From Aneurinibacillus tyrosinisolvens (lineage in GTDB: Bacteria > Bacillota > Bacilli > Aneurinibacillales > Aneurinibacillaceae): a stretch of DNA of 64,000 nucleotides. A program made the position numbers and the translations under genes. The notes beneath the pieces are model-generated. The model saw only the letters and a list, made by a program, of their open reading frames with translations, was not told the origin of the DNA and made no database searches. Position 1 is the first letter of the stretch. Every line of letters begins with the position of its first letter. Positions 16,963 through 25,798 of the stretch are shown one piece after another. The DNA lies in the NCBI RefSeq assembly GCF_001015055.1, contig NZ_BBWZ01000003.1, positions 52,091 to 116,090 of the forward strand, given 5' to 3'.

Positions 16963-18477
16963 ATGACATTAATCAAAAATTTGCAGCGTGGTGCCCGGCA
17001 GCATCCGGATGCAATCGCTTATTTGTTTGAAGATCAGTCGGCAACGTACGGCGAGTTTTACCAGTCTGTAAAAAACACGGCAGTCAATTTGGCCGGGCAG
17101 GGAATTGGAAAGGGAGACACGGTGGCCCTGCTGCTCGGGAACTCGCCGCACTTTCTCATTACATATTATGGAGCTCTTCTCGCGGGAGCAGCGGTTGTAC
17201 CGATTAATCCGATTTATACGCCGCATGAAATTTCGTTTATCCTACAAAACAGCCGCACGAAATTAGCGGTGGCGGCGGCTCCTTTGCTTCCGGCTTTCGA
17301 AGCGCTTCACGGCAAGCTGCCTGATTTGCAGCGTGTTGTGCTCATTGGCGGAACATCAGAACACGATTGGACAATGCCGTATGAGGAATTGATAGCGCAT
17401 TCAATTGCAGATTTCGAAGCGCCTGCCCTGGAAGAGGATGACATTGCTGTCATTCTATATACGTCCGGTACAACCGGGGTGCCAAAAGGCGCGATGCTAA
17501 CGCACCAAAATCTTGCATCGAACGCCGATTCTATCGCCCAGTATCTGACGGTGAATGCCGAAGATCGTTTCGTGACGGTCCTGCCAATGTTTCATGTATT
17601 CTGCATGACTGTCTGCATGAATGCACCCATTGCCATTGGCGCATCCATGATTATTATTCCGCGATTCAGCCCAACAGAAGTCGTACGGATGATAAGAGAG
17701 AAGCATGCTACCGTATTCGTCGGCGTTCCTACGATGTATAATTTTATTTTACAAACACCGGGCGTTACACCCGCTGACTTAGATTCACTTCGGATTTGCA
17801 TCTCCGGGGGAGCATCCCTCCCTGTGGCCCTGCTGCACAATTTCGAGGAGAAATTTAATAAGAAAATATCGGAAGGCTACGGTTTGTCTGAAGCTTCCCC
17901 GGTAACGGCGTTTAACCCGGTGGATGGTGTCAGAAAGCCAGGCTCGATCGGTGTTGATATTCCCGGTGTGAGAAATAAGATTGTAGACGAAGAAGGAGAA
18001 GAACTTCCGCGCGGACAGGTTGGCGAGCTTATCGTCCAGGGACCGAACGTGATGAAAGGATACCTCAACCTTCCGGAAGAAACAGCCATGACGCTGCAGA
18101 ACGGATGGCTCCATACCGGTGATATGGCGTATATGGATGAGGACGGGTATATTTTTATCGTCGATCGCAAAAAAGACCTCATTATTGTCGGCGGTTACAA
18201 CGTATACCCAAGAGAGGTTGAAGAGGTACTGTACCACCATCCGCAAGTCGTGGAGGCGGCGGTTATCGGCGCTCCTGACGAAAACCAGGGAGAAATCGTT
18301 CAGGCCTATGTTGTGAGGCAGGATGATTCCCTGACGGAGGAAGCGCTCCGGGAGCATTGCCGCAGCGAGCTGGCCAAGTACAAGGTACCGCATTCTATTG
18401 TGTTTATAAAGGAATTGCCTAAGAATACAACCGGCAAAATTCTTCGCCGCGCTCTCCGTGATGTTATTGCCAGGTAA
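16963..18477 (+). CDS. Long-chain fatty-acid CoA ligase (AMP-forming, LcfB-like)
   Basis: 504-residue adenylate-forming enzyme that activates fatty acids to acyl-CoA, feeding the fad pathway just upstream. P-loop YTSGTTGVPKGAM, GYGLSEASPV, the hinge GWLHTGDMAYMDEDGYIFIVDRKKDLII and the C-terminal NTTGKILRR with its catalytic Lys are all present. ATG 16963 follows GGGTGGTAAG; an in-frame TTG at 16924 lies within the terminator and is rejected. The length and context suit B. subtilis LcfB/YhfL, but chain-length specificity is not visible. Confidence 0.9.
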   Translation: MTLIKNLQRGARQHPDAIAYLFEDQSATYGEFYQSVKNTAVNLAGQGIGKGDTVALLLGNSPHFLITYYGALLAGAAVVPINPIYTPHEISFILQNSRTKLAVAAAPLLPAFEALHGKLPDLQRVVLIGGTSEHDWTMPYEELIAHSIADFEAPALEEDDIAVILYTSGTTGVPKGAMLTHQNLASNADSIAQYLTVNAEDRFVTVLPMFHVFCMTVCMNAPIAIGASMIIIPRFSPTEVVRMIREKHATVFVGVPTMYNFILQTPGVTPADLDSLRICISGGASLPVALLHNFEEKFNKKISEGYGLSEASPVTAFNPVDGVRKPGSIGVDIPGVRNKIVDEEGEELPRGQVGELIVQGPNVMKGYLNLPEETAMTLQNGWLHTGDMAYMDEDGYIFIVDRKKDLIIVGGYNVYPREVEEVLYHHPQVVEAAVIGAPDENQGEIVQAYVVRQDDSLTEEALREHCRSELAKYKVPHSIVFIKELPKNTTGKILRRALRDVIAR

Positions 18478-18493
18478 AAGAAACAGAAAATAG

Positions 18494-18525
18494 AAAAACA
18501 CCGCAAGCAGCGCTGCGGTGTTTTT
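18494..18525. terminator. Bidirectional terminator
   Basis: AAAAACACCGCA / TGCGGTGTTTTT inverted repeat between the ligase gene and a convergent small gene. Confidence 0.9.
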
Positions 18526-18538
18526 CCGTGTTCAGAAT

Positions 18539-18760
18539 TTAAATCTGTTGAAAAGCCTCTACGATTCGAGTATGTTCCGGATAATTGTCTGCAGTAAAGT
18601 GCTTTTCAACCCAGGCCATCATTTCATGGCGTCCGTTAAACACGAAAGTGTCCTCGCCCCATTGCGTAGAAATCTCACGGACCGTAATTTTTGCACCTTC
18701 CATTTCAGCCGTTATCATATTCCAATTGTCTTCTTTATAAATGGTAATTATTTTTGCCAT
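18539..18760 (-). CDS. Small hypothetical protein, 73 aa
   Basis: Convergent with the acyl-CoA ligase gene and sharing its terminator. The product (MAKIITIYKEDNWNMITAEMEGAKI..., ending RIVEAFQQI) looks like a small alpha/beta soluble protein. The ribosome site is weak: AAAGG lies 14 nt upstream. No family recognised. Confidence 0.5.
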   Translation of the reverse strand: MAKIITIYKEDNWNMITAEMEGAKITVREISTQWGEDTFVFNGRHEMMAWVEKHFTADNYPEHTRIVEAFQQI

Positions 18761-18808
18761 CTGCTCGTTTCAAACCTTTCACGTACGGATATTTGTTCCT
18801 TATAAGTG

Positions 18809-19449
18809 TATCCATTGACGGGAGAAATTTCAACTGATACGATCAACAATATAGACAGCCATACTATTTTTAAAAAAGGTGAAATCCATTGGTCAACCAC
18901 CCACCACGCGTCCATTATCAACAAGGTCAAACCCATGGCTATCATGATGTGAGGTGTTTTGTCTTCGCAAGGGACCATTATACTTGTCAATGGTGTAAAA
19001 AGAAAAACAAAATCCTGCAAACCCATCATATTGTTTATCAATCTAACGGAGGAACAGACCGGGCAGATAACTTGATTACCCTGTGTACGGATTGCCATAC
19101 CCAGGAAAACCATCAACCGGGGCAAATCCTATGGAAATGGATGCAGGAAGGTAAAAAGCTTCCTGCTTACAAGGAAGGCACGTTTATGAATGTGTTTCGC
19201 AGGAGGGTATTTAAAAAATACCCACAAGCCAAAATAACCTATGGTTCAATAACAACACCCCATCGAAAAACATTAGGCTTAGAAAAAACGCATTTTAATG
19301 ATGCCATTGCCATCACAGGCATTCAAAAGATAAAGGAGAACCCAAAAGGCCTTTTCTTGATCAAGCAATTCCGCAAGAAAAAACGTTCCCTGCATGAGGC
19401 GACAGCAAGGAAAGAAGGAGGGAGACTTCTTACTAAAGATGTTAAATAA
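18809..19449 (+). pseudogene. Remnant of an IscB-family RNA-guided nuclease (HNH plus RuvC-III)
   Basis: An open frame 18889-19449 encodes an HNH module with its two zinc CxxC pairs (CQWC; C..C of LCTDCH), HHIVYQSNGG and N..H catalytic pattern, followed by TLGLEKTHFNDAIAITG, the RuvC-III His/Asp segment, and the KQFRKKKRSLHEATARK stretch usual after it. This order is that of IscB. Upstream, in another frame, residues such as NNIDSHTIFKKGEIHW resemble the RuvC-II end, so there is a frameshift near 18880-18900. RuvC-I, the arginine-rich bridge helix and the N-terminal RRXRR region are absent, and the C-terminus runs into nth. A decayed, catalytically incomplete relic; no omega-RNA recognised. 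Confidence 0.7.
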
Positions 19450-20086
19450 AACCCAAATTCGCCGGGTGCTGGATACGTTTGCCGAAATGTTTCCGGATGC
19501 CCATTGCGAGCTGAACCACAGCAATCCATTCGAGCTTACCATCGCCGTTCTGCTGTCCGCACAGTGTACGGACGCGCTCGTAAACAAGGTTACCCCCCAT
19601 CTGTTTGCGAAATATAAAACACCGGAAGATTACCTGTCCGTCCCGCTTGAAGAATTGGAACAGGATATTCGAAGCATCGGCCTGTACCGCAATAAAGCGA
19701 AAAATATTCAGAAGCTGGCCCGTATGATCATCGAAGAATACGGCCGCGAAGTTCCGCAGGAGTACGATGAACTTGTGAAACTGCCGGGTGTGGGAAGAAA
19801 GACGGCGAATGTTGTCGTGTCAACTGCATTTGGCGTTCCGGCCATTGCGGTCGACACCCACGTAGAAAGAGTGTCCAAAAGATTGGCAATCGCCCGGTGG
19901 AAAGACACGCCGCTTCAGGTTGAAGAACATTTGATGAGAAAAGTCCCGCGGGAGGAGTGGTCGATTACTCACCACCGCATGATTTTTTTCGGACGCTACC
20001 ATTGCAAGGCCCAAAACCCGCAGTGTCCGGTGTGCCCCCTGCTCGACTTGTGCCGGGAAGGGCAAAAACGGATGAAAGGGAAATAA
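19439..20086 (+). CDS. nth: Endonuclease III
   Basis: 215-residue DNA glycosylase/AP lyase for oxidised pyrimidines. HhH motif LPGVGRKTANVV with its catalytic Lys, the catalytic Asp in AVDTHVERV, and the [4Fe-4S] loop C-x6-C-x2-C-x5-C (CKAQNPQCPVCPLLDLC) near the C-terminus are intact. Start at ATG 19439 by family length; the nearest Shine-Dalgarno (AAGGAGGG, about 19413-19421) is unusually far away and lies inside the upstream iscB remnant. The overlap with that remnant is 11 nt, so an insertion may have altered the original 5' region. Confidence 0.93.
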   Translation: MLNKTQIRRVLDTFAEMFPDAHCELNHSNPFELTIAVLLSAQCTDALVNKVTPHLFAKYKTPEDYLSVPLEELEQDIRSIGLYRNKAKNIQKLARMIIEEYGREVPQEYDELVKLPGVGRKTANVVVSTAFGVPAIAVDTHVERVSKRLAIARWKDTPLQVEEHLMRKVPREEWSITHHRMIFFGRYHCKAQNPQCPVCPLLDLCREGQKRMKGK

Positions 20087-20103
20087 TAAAGGTGACTTGT
20101 TAG

Positions 20104-20143
20104 AGCGGCAATCCATTGATATATAGGGGATTGGCGCTTTTTT
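20104..20143 (+). terminator. Rho-independent terminator of nth
   Basis: AGCGGCAATCC pairs with GGATTGGCGCT, followed by six Ts. Confidence 0.8.
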
Positions 20144-20233
20144 GTGCCTCTTTGTTGTCATAAAAACGGGAAATGGCGAATAGGCTAGATTGTCCCAATA
20201 AACAAAAATGACAGGCAAGGAGGAAACAAAAAC

Positions 20234-20890
20234 ATGATGAAACCGATGAGTCTGAAAAAATACATATGGATGCTATGTGCGATTGTAACGGGGATATTAT
20301 TCATTCTGCCGCCTGATAATGCTGCTGATATGGCTCTCCTTGAAGAAACGTATGCCAAAAATGTGGACAAGACTGTTTCGACGGACCGCACGGTGTTCTC
20401 TACTGTAGATTTAGCAAAAGAAATGGACAAGGAAAAGCGGCTCCAAAATTTATATAGTTTCGAAGAAAAGAAAAGAGCGGACGAGAAAAAAAGAAGAGAA
20501 GAGAAAAAAATAATGAGGCAGAAGAGCGGTGAACATTATTGGCTCGCAAAAATTATTGAAGCCGAAGCACAGAACCAGTCTTTCCGCGGCAAGGTGGCGG
20601 TGGGAAGCGTCGTGCTCAACCGTGTGAGAAGCGGAGAGTTTCCCAGGACAATAAAAGGCGTCATTTTTCAGCAGTATAGAGGGCACTATCAGTTCCAGCC
20701 GGTCGCAAACGGCCGGATTCACAGAGTCAGCGTATCGAAATCATCTGCGCTCGCCGCTGCTGAAGCACTTAACGGAGTGGATCCGACACATGGTTCGCTA
20801 TATTTTTACAACCCAAAAATCGCGCGCAGTAAATGGATTCGGACACGTTCTGTAAAGATAAAGATTGGTGATCACAGTTTTGCGGGATAA
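20234..20890 (+). CDS. SleB/CwlJ-type cell wall hydrolase
   Basis: 218 residues. An N-terminal hydrophobic helix (about 8-27) acts as signal or anchor, followed by a lysine/glutamate-rich coiled-coil-like spacer (about 75-100). The C-terminal hydrolase_2 domain has LAKIIEAEAQNQSFRGKVAVG with the conserved catalytic Glu, VLNRVRSGEFP and YQFQPVANGRI, as in spore cortex-lytic enzymes. It probably cleaves peptidoglycan glycan strands outside the membrane, in spores or during wall remodelling. AAGGAGGAA precedes the ATG. SleB's usual N-terminal peptidoglycan-binding domain is absent. Confidence 0.85.
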   Translation: MMKPMSLKKYIWMLCAIVTGILFILPPDNAADMALLEETYAKNVDKTVSTDRTVFSTVDLAKEMDKEKRLQNLYSFEEKKRADEKKRREEKKIMRQKSGEHYWLAKIIEAEAQNQSFRGKVAVGSVVLNRVRSGEFPRTIKGVIFQQYRGHYQFQPVANGRIHRVSVSKSSALAAAEALNGVDPTHGSLYFYNPKIARSKWIRTRSVKIKIGDHSFAG

Positions 20891-20981
20891 TCGGGAAGGG
20901 AATGTCGTTGCATTGGAAGAATGAAGAAGGTAAGGTGTTTTTGGGTAATATAAAATATAAAGTCAATGGAGGAGGAAAGTT

Positions 20982-22784
20982 ATGAATTCAACAATCCCAC
21001 AGCGGAACGAGATTCCAGAGGAATATAAATGGAATTTAGAAGCGATATACCCTGACGATTCTTCATGGGAACAGGACTTCCATAAAACCGAAGAGTTAAG
21101 CCGAAAAGTTAGCCAATTTAAAGGGAAGCTAGCCGAATCCCCACAACGGTTGCTCGAATGCTTGAATTTAGATACTGAAGTAAGCTGTCTTATGGAAAAG
21201 GTATATGTATATGCGGCTATGCGAAAAGACCAGGATACAAGGGATTCCAAGTACCAGGGGTTAGTACAGCGGGCAGGCAGCTTAAGTGTTAAAGTGAATG
21301 AGGCCACTTCATTTATCGTTCCGGGAATTCTGCAAATTCCAGACGAAACGCTGGAAAACTTCTATGAAAGCGAACCGGAGCTGCAATTTTATAAAAAATA
21401 CCTGAATAAGATTTTGCGAAAGAAAGGTCATATTCTCTCAGCAGAACAAGAAGAGCTTCTTGCACGAACGGGTGAACTTGCTTCTGCACCACAAACGATA
21501 TTCGGTATGATAGACAATGCGGATATGAAGTATGGAAAAGTAATTGTGGATGGGGAAGAAATTGAACTAACAAAAGGACGCTATGCCCAACTGTTAGAAA
21601 ATCCGGAGCAAGAAGTACGGAAAAAAGCTTTTGAGACGTTGTACGAATCTTATAGCCGTCAAAAAAATACAATCGCAGCGACTTTAAATGCCAGCATCAA
21701 AAAAGATGTGTTTTATGCCCGGACAAGAAAGTACCCTTCAGCGCTAGAGGCGTCTTTGCTTGATGATAATATTCCTGTTTCTGTTTATACAAACCTGATT
21801 ACGACGGTTAAATCCCGATTAGATTCTATGTTCGAATACCTTAAGCTTCGTAAAGAGATGCTGGGAGTCGAAGAATTACATATGTATGATATATTCGCCC
21901 CGTTAGTTTCGGAAACAAAAATGGAGATCCCTTATAAAGAGGCTTATGAAACCGTTAAGAAGGGTTTGGCTCCGCTGGGAGAAGAGTACTTAGCGGTATT
22001 GGATGAAGCCTATAACAGCAGATGGATTGACGTTTATGAGACGGAAGGGAAACGGAGCGGAGCTTATTCATGGGGCGCTTATGGGACACATCCTTATGTA
22101 TTGCTCAATCATCAAGATACGTTAAATGACATGTTTACGCTGGCTCATGAACTCGGCCATTCGATGCATTCCTACCTTTCTGACAAGAACCAGCCTTATT
22201 TGTATGCTCAGTATACGATTTTTGTCGCAGAGGTTGCTTCTACTGTAAACGAAGCGTTATTGATGAGATACTTGCTCGAACATACGGATGATAAGAACAC
22301 CAAGATGTACCTTATGACACATTTCCTAAATCAGTTCCGCAGCACTTTGATTCGTCAAACACAATTTGCCGAGTACGAGAAAATCACACATGAGATGGTT
22401 GAAAAGGGCGAATCGCTCACTGCCGAGGAATTCTCTGCTGAATATTTGAAGCTTAACCGCGAATATTACGGCGAAGGGATTATTCATGATGAGGAGATCG
22501 CACTTGAGTGGAGCCGCATCCCGCATTTTTACAACGCTTTTTATGTTTATAAATACGCAACTGGCTTTTCAGCGGCGATTGCTTTATCGAAAGCGATTTT
22601 GGAGGAAGGAAAACCCGCCGTGGAGCGTTATTTAGAGTTTCTGAAATCAGGGGGTTCCGATTATCCGCTTGAGTTGTTAAAGAAAGCAGGCGTGGATATG
22701 ACTACGTCCAAACCAATTGAAGATGCACTCGATGTTTTTGCGCAGTACGTGGAAGAACTCAGAAAACTGCATCAAGAAAAGTAA
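20982..22784 (+). CDS. pepF: Oligoendopeptidase F
   Basis: 600-residue cytoplasmic M3B zinc metallopeptidase that cuts oligopeptides. The zinc site HELGHSMHSYLS and the downstream Glu ligand region (VAEVASTVNEALL) are intact, as is the family start (WNLEAIYPDDSSWEQDF) and the Tyr-rich C-terminal block (IPHFYNAFYVYKYATGFSAA). GGAGGAGGAAAG precedes the ATG. A second, secreted but frameshifted PepF lies at 51695-53619. Confidence 0.95.
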   Translation: MNSTIPQRNEIPEEYKWNLEAIYPDDSSWEQDFHKTEELSRKVSQFKGKLAESPQRLLECLNLDTEVSCLMEKVYVYAAMRKDQDTRDSKYQGLVQRAGSLSVKVNEATSFIVPGILQIPDETLENFYESEPELQFYKKYLNKILRKKGHILSAEQEELLARTGELASAPQTIFGMIDNADMKYGKVIVDGEEIELTKGRYAQLLENPEQEVRKKAFETLYESYSRQKNTIAATLNASIKKDVFYARTRKYPSALEASLLDDNIPVSVYTNLITTVKSRLDSMFEYLKLRKEMLGVEELHMYDIFAPLVSETKMEIPYKEAYETVKKGLAPLGEEYLAVLDEAYNSRWIDVYETEGKRSGAYSWGAYGTHPYVLLNHQDTLNDMFTLAHELGHSMHSYLSDKNQPYLYAQYTIFVAEVASTVNEALLMRYLLEHTDDKNTKMYLMTHFLNQFRSTLIRQTQFAEYEKITHEMVEKGESLTAEEFSAEYLKLNREYYGEGIIHDEEIALEWSRIPHFYNAFYVYKYATGFSAAIALSKAILEEGKPAVERYLEFLKSGGSDYPLELLKKAGVDMTTSKPIEDALDVFAQYVEELRKLHQEK

Positions 22785-22808
22785 AAGTAAAACAGAATAA
22801 GCCGCATC

Positions 22809-22841
22809 AGAAAGGCGTGTTCATCATGCCTTTCTTTTTTT
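22809..22841 (+). terminator. Rho-independent terminator
   Basis: AGAAAGGC / GCCTTTCT stem with T-run after pepF. Confidence 0.9.
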
Positions 22842-23026
22842 GCGCCATTTTTGAAGAAAGATATACCAACATAGAAAAATAGTGCTAATGTCCGAAAACA
22901 ATTCCATTTTCCTTGCGTCTAACCATGTTGAGTGAGTCCAAGCAAAAGCGCCGCAGTTAGTTTGCAATCCATCGGGAGGTAGGTGTGTCACAGGCAACTA
23001 GAGAAGCAAGGGAGCGAGGAAAAATA

Positions 23027-24664
23027 ATGAAAAGAAAAAATCTACTGCTGTGGTCACTGCTCTTTATACTATGCTGGGTAGTGCCGACCGCGGTACAGGC
23101 TGCATCGGCTCCGATTAAGCTTGTTGTGAACGGAAGCTATGTAACGCCTGATGTCCCACCCCAGGTTGTGAAGGAGAGGACGATGGTGCCGATTTCTTTC
23201 CTGGGAAAAGCGTACGGTGTAGACGTCCAGTGGGATCAAACAGAGAAGACGGTAACAATTGACAATGGCAACGGAAAGAAAATCGTGATGAAACCAGGAC
23301 AAACAAGTGCCTATGTAAATGGCAGCCCGATTACACTGGCTCAGGCTCCGCTTATTATCCAGCAGCGGACGTTTCTCCCGCTTCGTATTGTAGGAGAACT
23401 CCTCGATGCGACGATCGGATGGGAAAATACGACCAAGACGGTTGTCGTTAACCAACCGCAAAGCATGTCCATCAATGGAAGCACTTTGCCAAGTACTCCT
23501 ATCTTTCAATTACCTGCAGGCTATTATGTGAACATTAATAACGTTGCAAAGCCTCTTGGGTATGAGGTTAAGCAGTCGGCAGGAAAATTAGTATTGGAGC
23601 AGGGTACGGAAAAATACACGATTAGCCAGGCGGCCGGCAACCAATCTGACGGTTACCGGATGATCGAGACTCAATATGCGATTTCTCCAGAGTATCTTTC
23701 ACGAATGATTAATGCAACTTCCGGTTGGAATCAAAGCCATACTGCATTCGCTTTGGACAAGCTGCAGAAAATAACAGGCTTTACTCAGACGGATGATGAA
23801 ATTACAATCCGTTCTGAAGGAAAGATGTCATATTCTCACTTTTATTTGGACGATGGGAACCATGTTGTTATTGACTTCAATCATGCGGTTAAGGATTCTT
23901 CTGTCCAGAATCAGGAGTTTACCTCTCCGCTGGTAAAGGGAATTCGTTTTGGCCAGCAGGAATCACCGGATCGGGTACGTGTAGTGCTCGATTTGACAAA
24001 GAAAGCGGGCTATACGATTTCCGCTGTAGATGGTGAAACGAAAATCACGGTGAAAGAAGAAATTTTAACACCAGTCCCAGCACCGGTTCCAGCGCCAGCG
24101 CCTGTTCCGCAGCCAGCGAACAGCGGGAAATTTGTCATCGTGCTTGACCCGGGACACGGCGGAAAAGATCCGGGAGCGAGCGGAACAATTGGAAACCATG
24201 AAAAAGATCTCGTTCTTGCGATTGCGAAGAAAACGGAAGCAATCTTGAGCCAGAACCCGAACTTTAAGGTTATTATGACGCGCACAGGCGATACGTACCC
24301 GACTCTCCAGGAGCGGGCTGCGCTGGCAAACAACTTGAAAGCCAATGTTTTTATGTCCTTCCACGCGAACGCTGGTCCTTCCACGGCCCATGGAACGGAA
24401 ACGTATTACACAACTCCTCAAAGCAAGGAGTTTGCCTCCATTCTTCACAAGCATTTGCTTAAAGCAACCGGCTTCACGGATCGCCATTTGCGCACAGCGA
24501 ATTACTACGTTATCAAGAACACAAAAATGCCATCCACTCTTATTGAGATCGGGTTCCTGACGAATTCGGCTGATAACGCAGCAATGTTAACTCCTGCCCT
24601 GCAGCAGCGGGTCGCTGAGGAAATGGCAGCCGGCATTACAGAATACTATAACAAGCACCACTAG
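23027..24664 (+). CDS. Secreted N-acetylmuramoyl-L-alanine amidase with stalk and AMIN domains
   Basis: 545-residue exported wall hydrolase. Signal peptide (about 1-26, ending VQAAS), a copper-amine-oxidase-N/stalk-type beta domain (about 30-145, VVKERTMVPISFLGKAYGV and QRTFLPLRIVGELL), an AMIN domain (about 265-345, HVVIDFNHAV), a Pro/Ala/Val linker of PAPVPAP repeats, and a C-terminal Amidase_3 domain: LDPGHGGKDPGASG, ..HEKDLVL.., FMSFHANA and STLIEIGFLTN with zinc His and catalytic Glu residues. It cuts the bond between MurNAc and L-Ala. ATG 23027 follows GAGCGAGGA; a GTG at 22985 would add 14 charged residues and is less likely. Confidence 0.92.
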   Translation: MKRKNLLLWSLLFILCWVVPTAVQAASAPIKLVVNGSYVTPDVPPQVVKERTMVPISFLGKAYGVDVQWDQTEKTVTIDNGNGKKIVMKPGQTSAYVNGSPITLAQAPLIIQQRTFLPLRIVGELLDATIGWENTTKTVVVNQPQSMSINGSTLPSTPIFQLPAGYYVNINNVAKPLGYEVKQSAGKLVLEQGTEKYTISQAAGNQSDGYRMIETQYAISPEYLSRMINATSGWNQSHTAFALDKLQKITGFTQTDDEITIRSEGKMSYSHFYLDDGNHVVIDFNHAVKDSSVQNQEFTSPLVKGIRFGQQESPDRVRVVLDLTKKAGYTISAVDGETKITVKEEILTPVPAPVPAPAPVPQPANSGKFVIVLDPGHGGKDPGASGTIGNHEKDLVLAIAKKTEAILSQNPNFKVIMTRTGDTYPTLQERAALANNLKANVFMSFHANAGPSTAHGTETYYTTPQSKEFASILHKHLLKATGFTDRHLRTANYYVIKNTKMPSTLIEIGFLTNSADNAAMLTPALQQRVAEEMAAGITEYYNKHH

Positions 24665-24673
24665 CCTTAAAAC

Positions 24674-24716
24674 AGGAAAGGTTCCTCGAAAAACGGGAGG
24701 AACCTTTCTTTTTTTT
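24674..24716 (+). terminator. Strong rho-independent terminator
   Basis: AGGAAAGGTTCCTC / GAGGAACCTTTCTT arms followed by eight Ts. Confidence 0.95.
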
Positions 24717-24771
24717 GTGTAATTGAATACTATAGAAGGGACGAACTGAATTGTGGAAGGAGCACCAGTAG

Positions 24772-25638
24772 ATGATTTGGCAGCGGATACGCCCTTTTCT
24801 TTTTATTACGGTTGGCAGCTTTTTATATTCCATTGCCGTAAATATGTTTTTTGTAAGCAACCGGCTTGCCCAGGGCGGAGTAACAGGGATTTCCCTTTTG
24901 CTGCACTACCTGTTTAATACTCCTGTCGGATTGCTTATTATCTTAATGAACATTCCGATTTTTATACTTGGCCTTGTTGTGCTGGGCCGGGGGTTCCTCA
25001 TCTTAAGTGCATACGGTATGCTTGCCACTTCTATCTTGATTGATCTCACTTCAAGCTGGAGCGTTCACCCATTCCAAAACGTAATTCTGGCACCCCTATA
25101 CGGTGGAATCATTGCCGGTGCGGGCATTGGCCTGATTTTTCGGGTTGGCGGGACATCCGGCGGGGGCGACATTATCGCACGCGTGCTGCAGCGTAAGTTC
25201 CGCAATATCGACTTAGGCAAATTTCTGTTTGGAATTGATTTTACGATTATCGCGATTTCCGGCTATGTAGTCGGGATTGAGAAGGCGATGCTGACGATTG
25301 TTGCCGTCTATGTAAGCTCACGGGTCGTTGATTTGCTCTTATCCGGATTGCAAAAGCAAAGAAGCGTTATTATTATTTCCGGCAAGCCACAGGAAATCAC
25401 GGCGGAAATTCAGCGAAAACTCGTCCGGGGTGTGACGATGCTCCGCTCGATGGGCGGGTATTCAAAACGGGAGGGAGAGGTTTTGCTCGTTGTTGTCCAA
25501 TTATATGAGATGGACAAGGTGCGGCAAATCATCCGTGAAATTGACGACAGAGCTTTTATTTTGGCGCTGGAAACAAAAGAAGTACACGGAGAAGGGTTCA
25601 GCTTCCCATCGCCTGCGCGCAGCCATATTGAATCGTAA
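24772..25638 (+). CDS. YitT-family membrane protein (DUF161 plus DUF2179)
   Basis: 288 residues. Five to six membrane helices in about 1-190, including AVNMFFVSNRLAQGGVTGISLLLHY and FRVGGTSGGGDIIARVL, the hallmark glycine-rich motifs of the YitT family. A cytoplasmic DUF2179 domain (about 210-285, SVIIISGKPQEITAEIQRKLVRGVT ... GFSFPSP) follows. YitT proteins are widespread in Firmicutes without a settled function. Single gene. Confidence 0.9.
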   Translation: MIWQRIRPFLFITVGSFLYSIAVNMFFVSNRLAQGGVTGISLLLHYLFNTPVGLLIILMNIPIFILGLVVLGRGFLILSAYGMLATSILIDLTSSWSVHPFQNVILAPLYGGIIAGAGIGLIFRVGGTSGGGDIIARVLQRKFRNIDLGKFLFGIDFTIIAISGYVVGIEKAMLTIVAVYVSSRVVDLLLSGLQKQRSVIIISGKPQEITAEIQRKLVRGVTMLRSMGGYSKREGEVLLVVVQLYEMDKVRQIIREIDDRAFILALETKEVHGEGFSFPSPARSHIES

Positions 25639-25798
25639 GAAGTTTCAACTGGCTCAATCGGTGGTATTATGTCGGAAGTTAGAAGTGCACCTTTTGCAGA
25701 AGCTCCTTGTTTTTCTCGCAAAATGCGATAAGATATACAATGGTGAACACAGGATTGAATAGTGGTTCATTATAGAATAAGGGAAAGGAAGACAGACT

